Source: Paraplanobispora siamensis
GTDB taxonomy: Bacteria > Actinomycetota > Actinomycetes > Streptosporangiales > Streptosporangiaceae
DNA length: 64,000 nt
Reading direction: 5' to 3'
Assembly (NCBI RefSeq): GCF_016863175.1
Contig: NZ_BOOJ01000012.1
Span: forward strand, 296,016-360,015
The translations under genes and the position numbers were made by a program. How positions within the stretch are numbered: position 1 is the first letter of the stretch; each line of letters begins with the position of its first letter. Of the stretch, positions 32,974 to 43,458 are shown in pieces. The notes beneath the pieces are model-generated. The model had not been told where the DNA came from, did not search any database, and worked only from the letters and a program-made list of their open reading frames with translations.

Positions 32974-33869
32974 TGAGCAGCGGATCGAGTATCGCGGCGG
33001 TCAGGACCGGCTGGGTCCTCTTCCTCCTCCTCGCCGCCGCGCTGCTGGCGGGCGTGATCCTCCCCGCCCCCGCCTCGGCCGCGGCCGGGCTGAAGGCCGC
33101 GGCGGCGGGGACGCGGGCGATGTGGCTGTGGGACATCGGTACGGCGCAGCCGGCGGACATGCTGGCCTGGGCGAAGGCCCGGGGCGTGAATGAGATCTTC
33201 GTGCACGCCGGGGCGGGGCTGCCCTCCGACACCGCCAGGATGACGAGGCTGCGGGAGCTGAAGCGCGGTGCGGACAAGGCCCGCATCCGGCTGAGCGCGC
33301 TGGGCGGCGACCCGGCGTGGGCCACCGACCACGCGGCGGCGCGGGCCTGGCAGCGGGCCGTCCTCGGCACCGGGCTGTTCGCCGGCAGCCACGTCGACGT
33401 GGAGCCGTACGCCCTGCCCGCCTGGCAGACCGACCAGGGCGCGCTGGCCTCGGGCCTGGTGGAGATGCTGCGGCTGCTGCAGGCCGACGACCCGCGCCCG
33501 CTGGAGGCCGACATCCCGTTCTGGTATCACACGATCCCCACCGGCCCGGGCGCCACGCTGGCCGACGGGGTGCTGGCGCAGGTGGACGGGGTCACCGTCA
33601 TGAGCTACCGCGACACCGCCACCGGCCCGAACTCGATGATGGACGTCAGCGCCGACATCCTCGCCCGCGGCACGGAGGCCGGCAAGCCGGTCCGGCTGTC
33701 CGCCGAGACCGGCTCGCTGTCCGACTGCCTGCACTGCACCTTCTACGAGGAGGGCGCCGCGCGCATGACCACGGTCCTGGCCGACGTCGACTCGGCCGCC
33801 CGGGCGTACCCGGCCTTCGCCGGCATCGCGGTCCACCACTACGCGTCCTGGCGGACGATGAAGCCCTGA
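32973..33869 (+). CDS. Secreted TIM-barrel-like protein of unknown function
   Basis: The 298-aa product begins with a signal peptide (RTGWVLFLLLAAALLAGVIL, cleavage after ASA near 35). The mature part opens GTRAMWLWDIGTAQPADML and has IFVHAGAGLP, SHVDVEPYALPAW and GVTVMSYRDTA; the DVE and late beta-strand motifs resemble GH18-like or other glycosidase TIM barrels, so it may act on a polysaccharide outside the cell. I do not recognise the family. ATG 32973 follows AGGGAAGGGCGGGG; GTG 32970 is in frame too. The start is buried in the leader fold described above. Confidence 0.7.
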   Translation: MSSGSSIAAVRTGWVLFLLLAAALLAGVILPAPASAAAGLKAAAAGTRAMWLWDIGTAQPADMLAWAKARGVNEIFVHAGAGLPSDTARMTRLRELKRGADKARIRLSALGGDPAWATDHAAARAWQRAVLGTGLFAGSHVDVEPYALPAWQTDQGALASGLVEMLRLLQADDPRPLEADIPFWYHTIPTGPGATLADGVLAQVDGVTVMSYRDTATGPNSMMDVSADILARGTEAGKPVRLSAETGSLSDCLHCTFYEEGAARMTTVLADVDSAARAYPAFAGIAVHHYASWRTMKP

Positions 33870-33917
33870 CCGGTCTCCCTGACCGGTCTCCCTGACCGGT
33901 CTCCCTGACCGGTCTCC
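33866..33917. repeat. Four tandem 13-bp repeats over the stop codon of the secreted protein gene
   Basis: CTGACCGGTCTCC occurs four times without mismatch (33866, 33879, 33892, 33905). The first copy contains the TGA stop (33867-33869). Confidence 0.9.
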
Positions 33918-33986
33918 CGGGCCGGGGCGGCCCGGAGCGGGGCGGCCCGGAGCAGGTCGGTCCGGCGGAGGTCGGCGCAGTGGAGG

Positions 33987-36218
<2,232 letters not shown>

Positions 36219-36324
36219 TCGGGCTCCCTGTGTTCGATTTTTGAACCCAGGCTAACCGAAGGAGATTCCGTTGTCTGCGGGTGAGCGGAAAACGGCGCCG
36301 CGGTATCAGGCGGTGAGAGCGGCC

Positions 36325-36394
36325 CGCGGGACGAAGCGAGGGAGGAACGGCTCGCGGGATGAAGCGAGGGGGGACGGCTCGCGGGATCAGGCGG
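36325..36394. repeat. 27/28-bp tandem repeat at the end of the histidine kinase gene
   Basis: CGCGGGACGAAGCGAGGGAG and its continuation (36325-36352) recur with small changes at 36353-36379 and partly at 36380-36394. The last partial copy includes the kinase stop codon (36387-36389, minus strand). Confidence 0.8.
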
Positions 36395-37562
36395 CGGGGA
36401 TGGTGAAGGTGAAGCGGGTGCCGGGGTCGGCGGGGCTGTGGTGCACGTCGCCGCCGTGCGCGCGGACCAGCTCCCGGGTGATCCACAGTCCCAGCCCGAC
36501 CGACTCGGGGCTGGTGTCGGCGCTGCTGAACCGGGAGAACAGGGCCGCGCGCTTCTCCTCGGGCACGCCGGGACCGTGGTCGCGCACGTGGACGGCCACC
36601 ATGCCGTCGGCGGCTGCGGGTTCGGTGCTGACGATGATGGGCGGGGCGCCGTGGCGGATGGCGTTGGCGGTGAGGTTGACCAGGATCTGCTCCAGCCGCT
36701 GCGGGTCGGCCCGCACCATCAGGTCGGGGTCGACCGCCACCCCCACCGGGGCGGTCAGGTAGCTGACGGCGTCCTCGACCGCGGCGCGCAGCCGGATGGG
36801 CCGCAGGTCCAGCTGGAGGCCCCGGCTGTCGATGCGCTCGGCGTCCAGCAGGCTGGTGGCCAGCCGGCGGATCCGGCTGGTCTGGCGCAGCGCCGAGGCG
36901 ATGATGGCGTGCCGCTGCTCCGGGGGCAGGACGTCGCCGTCCTCGTCCAGGGTCTCCAGCGCGAACTGGACCGAGGTCAGCGGGGAACGTACGTCGTGGG
37001 CCAGCGTGGCCGTCAGCGCCGCGCGCCACCGTTCCATGCGCTGGATGGTCTCGCGGGCGCGGTGCTGACGGTTGACCTGCCGGGAGATCAGCGTGCCCAC
37101 CGCCATCGCCGTGGGGACGAACAGGATCGCGCCGACCACCACCGCAGTCCCCCGGCCGTCGACGGCCAGCGGGACCACGTAGGCGAGCACCGTGAGCGGC
37201 CCCAGGGCCAGGACGGCCGCCGTCGGGAAGTGCAGGCCCACCCAGACGGACAGCAGCATGAAGAACGGCGCCGTACCGACCGAGCTCCCCTCGAAGGCCA
37301 GCGTGCAGTAGGCCAGGATTCCCAGCACCGGCAGGCACAGCACCAGGGGTAGCCGGGGATCGAACCGCTCCCAGGGGAACAGCCACGTCCCCGCGGCCAG
37401 GGCCAGGAGGATGGCCGCGATCACTATGACCGCCCCCCGGTCACCGGGCGGCGCTATCAGCAGTCCCCCCAGGGTCAGGGCCACTCCCATGGCGAACACC
37501 AGCGCCATCTGCCGCGTGGCGTGTCCGGTGCCCTTCTCCGGCGCGGCCCTCTGATCCGCCAT
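36387..37562 (-). CDS. Sensor histidine kinase (orphan)
   Basis: The 391-aa product has six to seven N-terminal membrane helices (about 18-165), a HisKA domain with H-box LAHDVRSPLTSVQFAL, and an HATPase domain with N-box VNLTANAIRHGAP, G1 VRDHGPGVP and G2 SVGLGLWITRELVRAHGG. It autophosphorylates and would pass phosphate to a response regulator, none of which is adjacent. ATG 37562 follows GGGGGGAG at short spacing; a TATCGT -10 box lies upstream on its strand. The ligand sensed by the membrane domain is unknown. Confidence 0.92.
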   Translation of the reverse strand: MADQRAAPEKGTGHATRQMALVFAMGVALTLGGLLIAPPGDRGAVIVIAAILLALAAGTWLFPWERFDPRLPLVLCLPVLGILAYCTLAFEGSSVGTAPFFMLLSVWVGLHFPTAAVLALGPLTVLAYVVPLAVDGRGTAVVVGAILFVPTAMAVGTLISRQVNRQHRARETIQRMERWRAALTATLAHDVRSPLTSVQFALETLDEDGDVLPPEQRHAIIASALRQTSRIRRLATSLLDAERIDSRGLQLDLRPIRLRAAVEDAVSYLTAPVGVAVDPDLMVRADPQRLEQILVNLTANAIRHGAPPIIVSTEPAAADGMVAVHVRDHGPGVPEEKRAALFSRFSSADTSPESVGLGLWITRELVRAHGGDVHHSPADPGTRFTFTIPAA

Positions 37563-37682
37563 TGCTCCCCCCGGTAGCAGGCTTCCCGACCTGCAACGAT
37601 AACAACCGGCGAGGGGTCGGAGGCAAGGGGTGACCGCATCCCGCCGATCCGCCGGAGTCCGTGGTGGGGCGGCGTCCGCGGG

Positions 37683-38927
37683 TCAGGCGTCGGCCGCCTC
37701 GGGGTCGGGGAGGTCGCGCATGTCACGCAGGGGGGAGAGCAGCAGCGGCACCGCCGACAGCGATACGAGCGCCGCGCTGATCCACAGCGTGGTGCGGGCG
37801 CCGAACGCCTCGCCCAGGAGTCCTCCGGTGAGGCCGCCGAGGGGAAGGGTGCCCCACACCACGAAGCGCATGGTGGCGTTCATCCGCCCGAGCATGCGCT
37901 CGGGGGTGACGGCCTGGCGGAAGCTGACCTGGCTGACGTTGTAGAGCACCACGCCGATGGAGTGCATGAAACTCCCGATGACGAAGAGCCCCAGCCGCCA
38001 TCCGGGCTCGGTGAGCGGCACCAGGAACATGAACGGCTGGGTCACCAGGATGGACAGCCAGATGAGCCGCGCCGAGCCGACCAGGCGGGCGGCCCGGCCC
38101 ACGATGACCGCGCCGACCAGGCCGCCGACGGCGGCCGCCGAGAACAGCAGGCCGACGAGGCCGGGGGCGAGGCGGAGCTCCCGGACAAGGAAGATCATCT
38201 CCATGGCCGCGAAGACGCCGTTGGCGAAGTTGCCGGTGGCGGTGGAGGCTGCGACCATCCGCAGGATCCGGTGCGTGGCCACGAACCGCAGGCCCTCCCC
38301 GATCTCCTTGAGCAGCCCGCGGCGCCCGGAGCGGTCCGGCACCTGCTCGGTGGCGTCGATCCGCCACAGGAACAGCGCCGAGCCGAGGAAGCTGACCGCG
38401 TCCACCAGCACCGCGACCGGTGCGGTGAGCAACTGCACCAGCCCGCCGCCCACGGCCGGCCCGGCCACCCCCGCCGTCGTGCGCACGATCTCCAGCTTGG
38501 CGTTGCCGTCCACCAGCCGGTCACGGCTGACCAGGCTCGGCAGGTAGCTCTGGTAGGCGATGTCGAAGAAGACCGTGGCCAGACCCGTTCCGAGCGCCAC
38601 GCCGTACAGCTGGGGCATGCTCAGGGCCCCCAGCCACCAGGAGACCGGCACCGACGCCAACAGCACGCCCCGGACCAGATCGGCGACGACGAGGATCCGG
38701 CGCCGCGCCATCCGGTCCACCCACACCCCCGCGGGCAGCCCCACCAGCAGGAAGGCCGCGGTCTCCGCCGCCACCAGGAGCCCCGTCTCGAACGGGCTCG
38801 CCTTCAGCGCCACCACGGCCACGAGGGGCAGGGCGAGCAGGCTGACCTGTGTACCGATCTGGCTGATTGTGTCGGCGCCGAACAGGAGCATGAAGTTCCG
38901 GTGCCTGAACAGGCTGACGGAGGTCAT
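37683..38927 (-). CDS. MFS transporter (MFS_3 / enterobactin-exporter-like)
   Basis: The 414-aa product has 12 helices and motifs of the MFS_3 family: SLFRHRNFMLLFGADTISQ at the N-terminus, LPAGVWVDRMARRRILV, and VTPERMLGRMNATMRFVVWG in the second half. These are efflux pumps of drugs or siderophores. ATG 38927 is chosen because the family N-terminus starts there; no clear ribosome site is seen, so it may be leaderless. Just upstream on the same strand lies a shortened paralogue. Confidence 0.87.
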   Translation of the reverse strand: MTSVSLFRHRNFMLLFGADTISQIGTQVSLLALPLVAVVALKASPFETGLLVAAETAAFLLVGLPAGVWVDRMARRRILVVADLVRGVLLASVPVSWWLGALSMPQLYGVALGTGLATVFFDIAYQSYLPSLVSRDRLVDGNAKLEIVRTTAGVAGPAVGGGLVQLLTAPVAVLVDAVSFLGSALFLWRIDATEQVPDRSGRRGLLKEIGEGLRFVATHRILRMVAASTATGNFANGVFAAMEMIFLVRELRLAPGLVGLLFSAAAVGGLVGAVIVGRAARLVGSARLIWLSILVTQPFMFLVPLTEPGWRLGLFVIGSFMHSIGVVLYNVSQVSFRQAVTPERMLGRMNATMRFVVWGTLPLGGLTGGLLGEAFGARTTLWISAALVSLSAVPLLLSPLRDMRDLPDPEAADA

Positions 38928-38997
38928 CCGGGTATCGTGACGATGATCGTACGCCCCCCGCAACCCCTATCCGCAGCCCCGGCCCGGGGCACGGCGC

Positions 38998-39471
38998 CTA
39001 GCGGCCGGTGACCTCCGCCGGGGGTGCGTCGCTCACCGTGGACGGCAGCGCCCGCCACGCGACGATTCCGGTCAGGGTCAGGCCCGCCGCGCAGACGAGG
39101 ACGGTGAACTCCGGGGACAGGACCTGCCCGAGCATCGCCCCGGCGAGGGGGGCGGGGAAGGCGGCGAGGGTGAACAGGAGAATCTGGACGGCGAGCACGC
39201 GGCCGCGCAGGTCGTACGGGATCCTCCACTGGAGATAGCCGATCTGCGCGATACCCGCGATCGCGAAACCGGCGCCCTGGACGAACGTGGGGATCGCGTA
39301 GAGGAGGCCGGGCCAGCCGCCCGGGGTGAACGCGACCAGCAGGAGGAACGGCTGGGTGACCAGCTCGATCGCGGTCGTGGCCAGCAGCGGCAGCGCCACC
39401 CAGCCGAGGCCGCTGCCCGCCATGTATGTCGCATGCGCGCCGAGGAACAGCAGGAAGTTCCGCTGTTCCTC
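38998..39471 (-). pseudogene. MFS_3 transporter remnant with internal deletion
   Basis: The open frame reads EEQRNFLLFLGAHATY, then MAGSGLGWVALPLLATTAIE, which matches the first helices of MFS_3 proteins. It then jumps to LVTQPFLLLVAFTPGGW through VQILLFTLAAFPAPLAGAML, the last four helices. About 220 residues between are missing. ATG 39423 could start a 141-aa product of five helices, but no start is evident for the true N-terminus. It is a decayed relative of the neighbouring MFS gene. Confidence 0.7.
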
Positions 39472-39569
39472 GGCGCGGGCGGGAGCCCGTACGGGAAAGT
39501 CCTGACGGGGAGGCGGTGGTGGGTCAAGATTGGTGGGTCCCGGTGTTCACACCGATCCGGAGGTACGGC

Positions 39570-40046
39570 ATGCGCGTCGCCCGGATGCTGGCCGTCGTCT
39601 CGGCGCTGGCGGTGATGACGGGCTGTTCTTCGGGACCGTCACTGGAGGACGCGGCGGCGGAGCTGCAGAAGGACACCCAACGCCTGGAAACCGACGACGT
39701 TTTCAAGAACCCGTTGAGTAAACTGAATATTCTTGAACGCCCCGACAAGGATATCCCCTGTGGGAATGGTAAGTTCAGGCGGATTTTGAGGGCGACGGCT
39801 GATTACGAGCGCAAGGCCCCTGATGTGGATGGCCATCTCGATCTCGCCCAGACGTTAATGGAGAACACTCTGGCTCAATTGTTCGGTTATAAGCTGGAGT
39901 ATGACTTCAGTCAGACGGATAAGGAGGATGGGCGGCTAATAAGGGGGGAAAAGAAAGATCTTGGAATAACTGTCACGGTGGATGTGCTGCCGGATTCTCC
40001 AACCTGGAGACTGCGTTCGGAAACCCCATGTCTATCTCGTGGCTAG
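39570..40046 (+). CDS. Secreted lipoprotein facing the large effector-like gene
   Basis: The 158-aa product has a lipoprotein signal (MRVARMLAVVSALAV, lipobox VMTGC with Cys18). The mature part is hydrophilic, with two later cysteines (DIPCGNG and TPCLSRG) that may form a disulfide. ATG 39570 has GGAGG 6 nt upstream. From about 39,660 the gene falls to near 48% G+C with AT-ending codons, unlike its first 30 codons. It overlaps the convergent large gene by 4 bp. By position it could be an immunity or partner protein; that is inference. Family not recognised. Confidence 0.75.
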   Translation: MRVARMLAVVSALAVMTGCSSGPSLEDAAAELQKDTQRLETDDVFKNPLSKLNILERPDKDIPCGNGKFRRILRATADYERKAPDVDGHLDLAQTLMENTLAQLFGYKLEYDFSQTDKEDGRLIRGEKKDLGITVTVDVLPDSPTWRLRSETPCLSRG

Positions 40047-40400
40047 GTTGCCGATCTGCCCCAGATCTTCATTAATTCCTTGGCCTGTTCGTTGGTGTGG
40101 AACCGTGAAGCGTTTTCGGCTTTGATGTCGAGTCTATCGTTCTCGTCTGTCCACTGCTCGTACGGGATCAGTTTTTCTCTAAGTATATCTTCCCATTTCC
40201 TTCCGTTTATGCTGGCTTCGCGCTTGGATGTGTTCGTGATTTCTTCGTAGGTGTCGATCTTTGGAGGACTTCCGGTGGTGATTTCCGCCGGTGGCTCACT
40301 CGTCGGGTAGCCGGCCTCGTAAAGAAGTCGAGCTAAATCATACTTCTGACGTAGAGCGAAGTCTGACCGTTCTCCGGTCAGTTCCTCGACGCGGGTCTTG
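39660..40400. other. Low-G+C patch spanning two convergent 3' ends
   Basis: By hand count, 40,021-40,260 has 116 G+C in 240 bases (48%), and 39,721-39,780 has 29 of 60, against well over 70% in neighbouring genes. The patch covers the 3' part of the lipoprotein gene and the last 100-120 codons of the effector-like gene. It looks like recently exchanged DNA. Confidence 0.75.
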
Positions 40401-42001
40401 AGGCTGTCGTTCCACTTGTCGAAGAGGGCTCCGGCCCCGTAGGCCTTGGCGAGTTCCCACCCTGCTGAGATGACCGGGTCGGCGACGGGGATTCCGTCGA
40501 TCCCGAGGGCTGCGGTCTCCTGGACGACGCCGCGGATCAGGTCGTCCGTAGCGTCTTTCTCTCCGCGGATCTCCACCGCGGCCTTGAATTCAAGAGCTCC
40601 AACATCACCGAACATCCGCGCGGCCCGTTCGAAGCGACCATCGTCTTTCTGGGCGTCGAGGCGGGCTGCCGTGGTCAGGGTGTCATGGCGGAAGCGGGCC
40701 ATGGCCGTGTCGAAGTCGTCGGTCAGGCGTTTGTCTCCGGCGAAGGTCCGCAGGAAGCCGAACGTGTCCCTTGGGCTGAGGTAGAAGGCGGGGGTCACGC
40801 CGGGGACGGCGATCCAGTTGTCGGGGACGGACATGCCGGAGGTGCGGTAGACCGCCTTGTCGAAACGGCCGCCCGAGGCGAGTTCGTGGACGTACGACTT
40901 CGCGATCGTGCTCATGGAGCCCCGGGCCGCCTCCGGCAGTTTCTCGCCGAGGGAGCCCGCCGCCAGGATCGTGTCCAGCGCGAACGCCGCGGCGGCCGGG
41001 CTGTGGTGGCCCGGGCGTTCGGTCGTGGCGCCGGTGCCGGCCTGCACGGCCCGGCCGAAGGCGGCGGCGACGTCGTCCCCGGTCTCGATCGTCAGGGCGT
41101 AGTCCAGGATCTGCTTCATTTTGTCGGCCCGGCCGAGCTTGACGTCGGCCCCGCCCATCTTCGCGAACGCGTCCCGCGCGGCCGCCCCGTCCCCGGCGAG
41201 CAGGCCCAGGCCCAGCGCCACCAGGTCGGGGGAGAGGTCGTAGGCCCGTGTCTCGACGGGTCCCGCGCCCCGCCAGTCCTGCCGGGGCGCCTTGGTGAAC
41301 CCGTCCAGCGCCAGGGAGCGGGCCGCCGCGCCGCGGACGGCCGCAGGCAGGCTCACGCCCTGCAGCAGGGCGAGCCGGTTCCACGCGGTGGCCTTGTCGG
41401 CGGGTTTCAGCAGGTCGTTCCTGACCTTGGTGAAGGCGGGAACGAGAGGGGGAGCGCTCAGAGCGGCGCCGAGGGCCTTGCCGAAGGCCGCCAGGTCGGC
41501 CTTGGCGGTCCCGCTGCCGGTCCGGGCGATCCGGGTGGCCAGGGAGTCGCGGATATGCGGGGGCAGGAGGGCGAAGAAGGCCGCGGCGGCCTGGGGATCG
41601 CCGGCCAGCCGGGCGACCTCGTCGGCGTGCTCGTGGATGAGTCCCGCCTGCAGTTCGCCGCTGAAGTTCACGAAGATGTCGTGGCCGTACATCCGGGCCA
41701 GGCCCCGGGCCGTCTCGAAGGACTCCAGATCGCCGGGGAGGCTGACGAACGCCCGGTCGTCCCCGCCGTTCAGGGCCTGGATCAGGTCGGCCCGGTCGTG
41801 GAGCGCGGAGACCTGGCCGCGGCCCCACTCGGCGATCTCGGAGATCTCCCGCAGCGCAGCGGTGCCGACCCCGTTCGCGCCGAGCCTGCGTTCGAACTTG
41901 GCGCAGAAGGCGGTCAGCCCGGCGGAGGCGTCCCGCAGGTCCGCGGCCATCCGGCTCATCTCACCGGGGTCGATGCCGCAGAACTCGTCGGTCGGCGCCA
42001 C
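40043..42001 (-). CDS. Large alpha-helical protein, possible type VII secretion effector
   Basis: The 652-aa protein begins MAPTDEFCGIDPGEMSRMAA with a helical N-terminus of WXG/ESX-like character (about 1-75), then a long helical body rich in Ala/Leu (about 90-560) with PEARGSMSTIAKSYVHELAS, resembling actinobacterial DUF6571-type proteins as I recall them. The last 100 residues are charged and encoded by about 48% G+C DNA. GTG 42001 is chosen because AAGGAGG lies 8 nt upstream; GTG 42034 overlaps the stop of the WXG-like gene. I see no signal peptide or catalytic motif. Tip exchange suggests a polymorphic toxin, but toxicity is unproven. Confidence 0.6.
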   Translation of the reverse strand: MAPTDEFCGIDPGEMSRMAADLRDASAGLTAFCAKFERRLGANGVGTAALREISEIAEWGRGQVSALHDRADLIQALNGGDDRAFVSLPGDLESFETARGLARMYGHDIFVNFSGELQAGLIHEHADEVARLAGDPQAAAAFFALLPPHIRDSLATRIARTGSGTAKADLAAFGKALGAALSAPPLVPAFTKVRNDLLKPADKATAWNRLALLQGVSLPAAVRGAAARSLALDGFTKAPRQDWRGAGPVETRAYDLSPDLVALGLGLLAGDGAAARDAFAKMGGADVKLGRADKMKQILDYALTIETGDDVAAAFGRAVQAGTGATTERPGHHSPAAAAFALDTILAAGSLGEKLPEAARGSMSTIAKSYVHELASGGRFDKAVYRTSGMSVPDNWIAVPGVTPAFYLSPRDTFGFLRTFAGDKRLTDDFDTAMARFRHDTLTTAARLDAQKDDGRFERAARMFGDVGALEFKAAVEIRGEKDATDDLIRGVVQETAALGIDGIPVADPVISAGWELAKAYGAGALFDKWNDSLKTRVEELTGERSDFALRQKYDLARLLYEAGYPTSEPPAEITTGSPPKIDTYEEITNTSKREASINGRKWEDILREKLIPYEQWTDENDRLDIKAENASRFHTNEQAKELMKIWGRSAT

Positions 42002-42030
42002 GGGGAGAACCTCCTTCGACGGTCGCGTGC

Positions 42031-42339
42031 TCACAGACGCCCGGCCAGCTCCCGCCGCGCCGCGTCGGCCTGGGCCCGGGTCACCAGGGGAGGGTGGCGG
42101 CGCAGTTCGTCCTCGACGGCGTCCACCACCTGTTGCGCCAGGCGGGCCAGCCGGCGGTGCCGGTCGTCCACCTGCTCCGTCCACGCGGTGGCCGCGGGGC
42201 CGGTCCACACCTTCCCCGACTGCATCGCCTGGACGACGCGCCGGTAGGCCGTACGGACCTCGACGGCCCGCTGCTCGGCCTCCGCCAGGAGTTCCCGCAG
42301 CCGCAGATGGCGCGGGTTGGGCACCATCGGCTCGGTCAT
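42031..42339 (-). CDS. WXG100-like small protein
   Basis: The 102-aa protein is two predicted helices around a WTG turn (SGKVWTGPAATAWTEQVDDR, near 42-61), the hallmark of WXG100/ESX substrates, though the second helix is Arg-rich. ATG 42339 has GGAGG 5 nt upstream. It is the first gene of a two-gene operon; the next gene begins 29 bp on. Such proteins travel with LXG/WXG effectors as secretion partners. No ESX/EccC secretion genes lie in the window. Confidence 0.65.
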   Translation of the reverse strand: MTEPMVPNPRHLRLRELLAEAEQRAVEVRTAYRRVVQAMQSGKVWTGPAATAWTEQVDDRHRRLARLAQQVVDAVEDELRRHPPLVTRAQADAARRELAGRL

Positions 42340-42448
42340 GGCGGCCTCCGTTCCCTCCCGGACCCCCTGCTCGGAGAAAACACCACCCGACACGCTAGAC
42401 ACGGCAGGTCACGCCGACAAGGGCAACGCCCCATGAGTGACGGCTGAC

Positions 42449-42483
42449 GAGGCGATATCAGTGGAGACGGGCGATATCGCCTC
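42449..42483 (-). terminator. Hairpin terminator of the cyd operon
   Basis: GAGGCGATATC (42449-42459) and GATATCGCCTC (42473-42483) are perfect 11-bp inverted repeats around a 13-nt loop, 24 bp past the cydB stop on its strand. On the plus strand the stem is followed by GCAGAAAAAG. Confidence 0.65.
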
Positions 42484-42506
42484 GCAGAAAAAGCCGGCGG
42501 AGGCGC

Positions 42507-43448
42507 TCAGGAGACCTCGGCGACCAGCCGCTTGCGGAACACCCAGTAGGACCAGGCCTGGTAGCCCAGCACGAACGGCAGCGCGATCAGGCCGATCCAG
42601 GTGAGCATGCCCAGCGTGTACGGTCCCGAGGCGGCCTCGGCGACGGTGAGGCCGGGCAGCGGCGCGGGCCACAGGGCGCCGAACAGGGCGGCGCCGGTCA
42701 GCGCGATGGAGGAGGCGGTGGCGGTGAACGCCCAGCCCTCTCGGCCGCGCCAGGTCAGGGCCACGGCGGCGGCCAGGAAGGCCATTGCGGCCAGGGCGCA
42801 GCCCCACAGCCAGGGGGAGGCGCCCCACCCGGCGACGGCCGTACCGGCCGAGGGGATGCCGGACAGCGCCACCACCCCGGCGGGCAGTGCCACCACGGAG
42901 ACGACCATGGCGGTACGGCGGGCGCGGGCGCGCACCGGGCCGGAGGTCTTGAGCGCGACGAAGACCGCGCCGTGCAGCAGGCACACCGACAGCGAGAACG
43001 CCCCGCCGGCCAGTGCGGCCGGCGCGCTGGCGCGGAGCAGGTCGGCGAAGACCGCCCCCCACAGGAAGGCCGGCAGGGCGCTGCCGGCGAGGATGCCCAG
43101 GTCGCACCAGGCCCGGTCGGAGGCGTGCTGGACCTTGCCCCGCCACTCCAGGCCGACGCCGCGCATGATCAACCCGGCCAGGACCAGCACGATCGGCAGG
43201 TAGAACTCGCTGAGCAGCCCGGCGTACCAGGCGGGGAACGCGGCGAACATCGCGCCCACCGCGGTGATCAGCCAGACCTCGTTGCCGTCCCAGACCGGGC
43301 CGATCGTGCCCAGGACCTGCCTGCGCTCGGCCTCGTCGCGGGAGAGCACGGGCGCGAGCATGCCGACGCCGAAGTCGAAGCCCTCCAGTACGAAGAAGCC
43401 GGTCCACAGGAACGCGATGACCGCGAACCAGAAGGTGGTGAGTTCCAT
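42507..43448 (-). CDS. cydB: Cytochrome bd ubiquinol/menaquinol oxidase subunit II
   Basis: The 313-aa subunit has about eight helices. The N-terminal stretch LTTFWFAVIAFLWTGFFVLE then GFDFGVGML and the LTWIGLIALPFVLGYQAWSY end are typical of CydB. It is needed for quinol oxidation by the bd oxidase complex in the membrane. It starts 10 bp after the cydA stop. No cydDC genes follow, unlike in many operons; they must be elsewhere. Confidence 0.95.
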   Translation of the reverse strand: MELTTFWFAVIAFLWTGFFVLEGFDFGVGMLAPVLSRDEAERRQVLGTIGPVWDGNEVWLITAVGAMFAAFPAWYAGLLSEFYLPIVLVLAGLIMRGVGLEWRGKVQHASDRAWCDLGILAGSALPAFLWGAVFADLLRASAPAALAGGAFSLSVCLLHGAVFVALKTSGPVRARARRTAMVVSVVALPAGVVALSGIPSAGTAVAGWGASPWLWGCALAAMAFLAAAVALTWRGREGWAFTATASSIALTGAALFGALWPAPLPGLTVAEAASGPYTLGMLTWIGLIALPFVLGYQAWSYWVFRKRLVAEVS

Positions 43449-43458
43449 CGTTACCGCC

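Noticed and set aside
33866..33917. Regular repeats as a CRISPR array
   Set aside because: Units are 13 bp, directly tandem, with no spacers and no cas genes.
39660..40400. Low-G+C patch as an insertion sequence or prophage piece
   Set aside because: No transposase, integrase, terminal inverted repeats or target duplications; the patch lies within two continuing reading frames.
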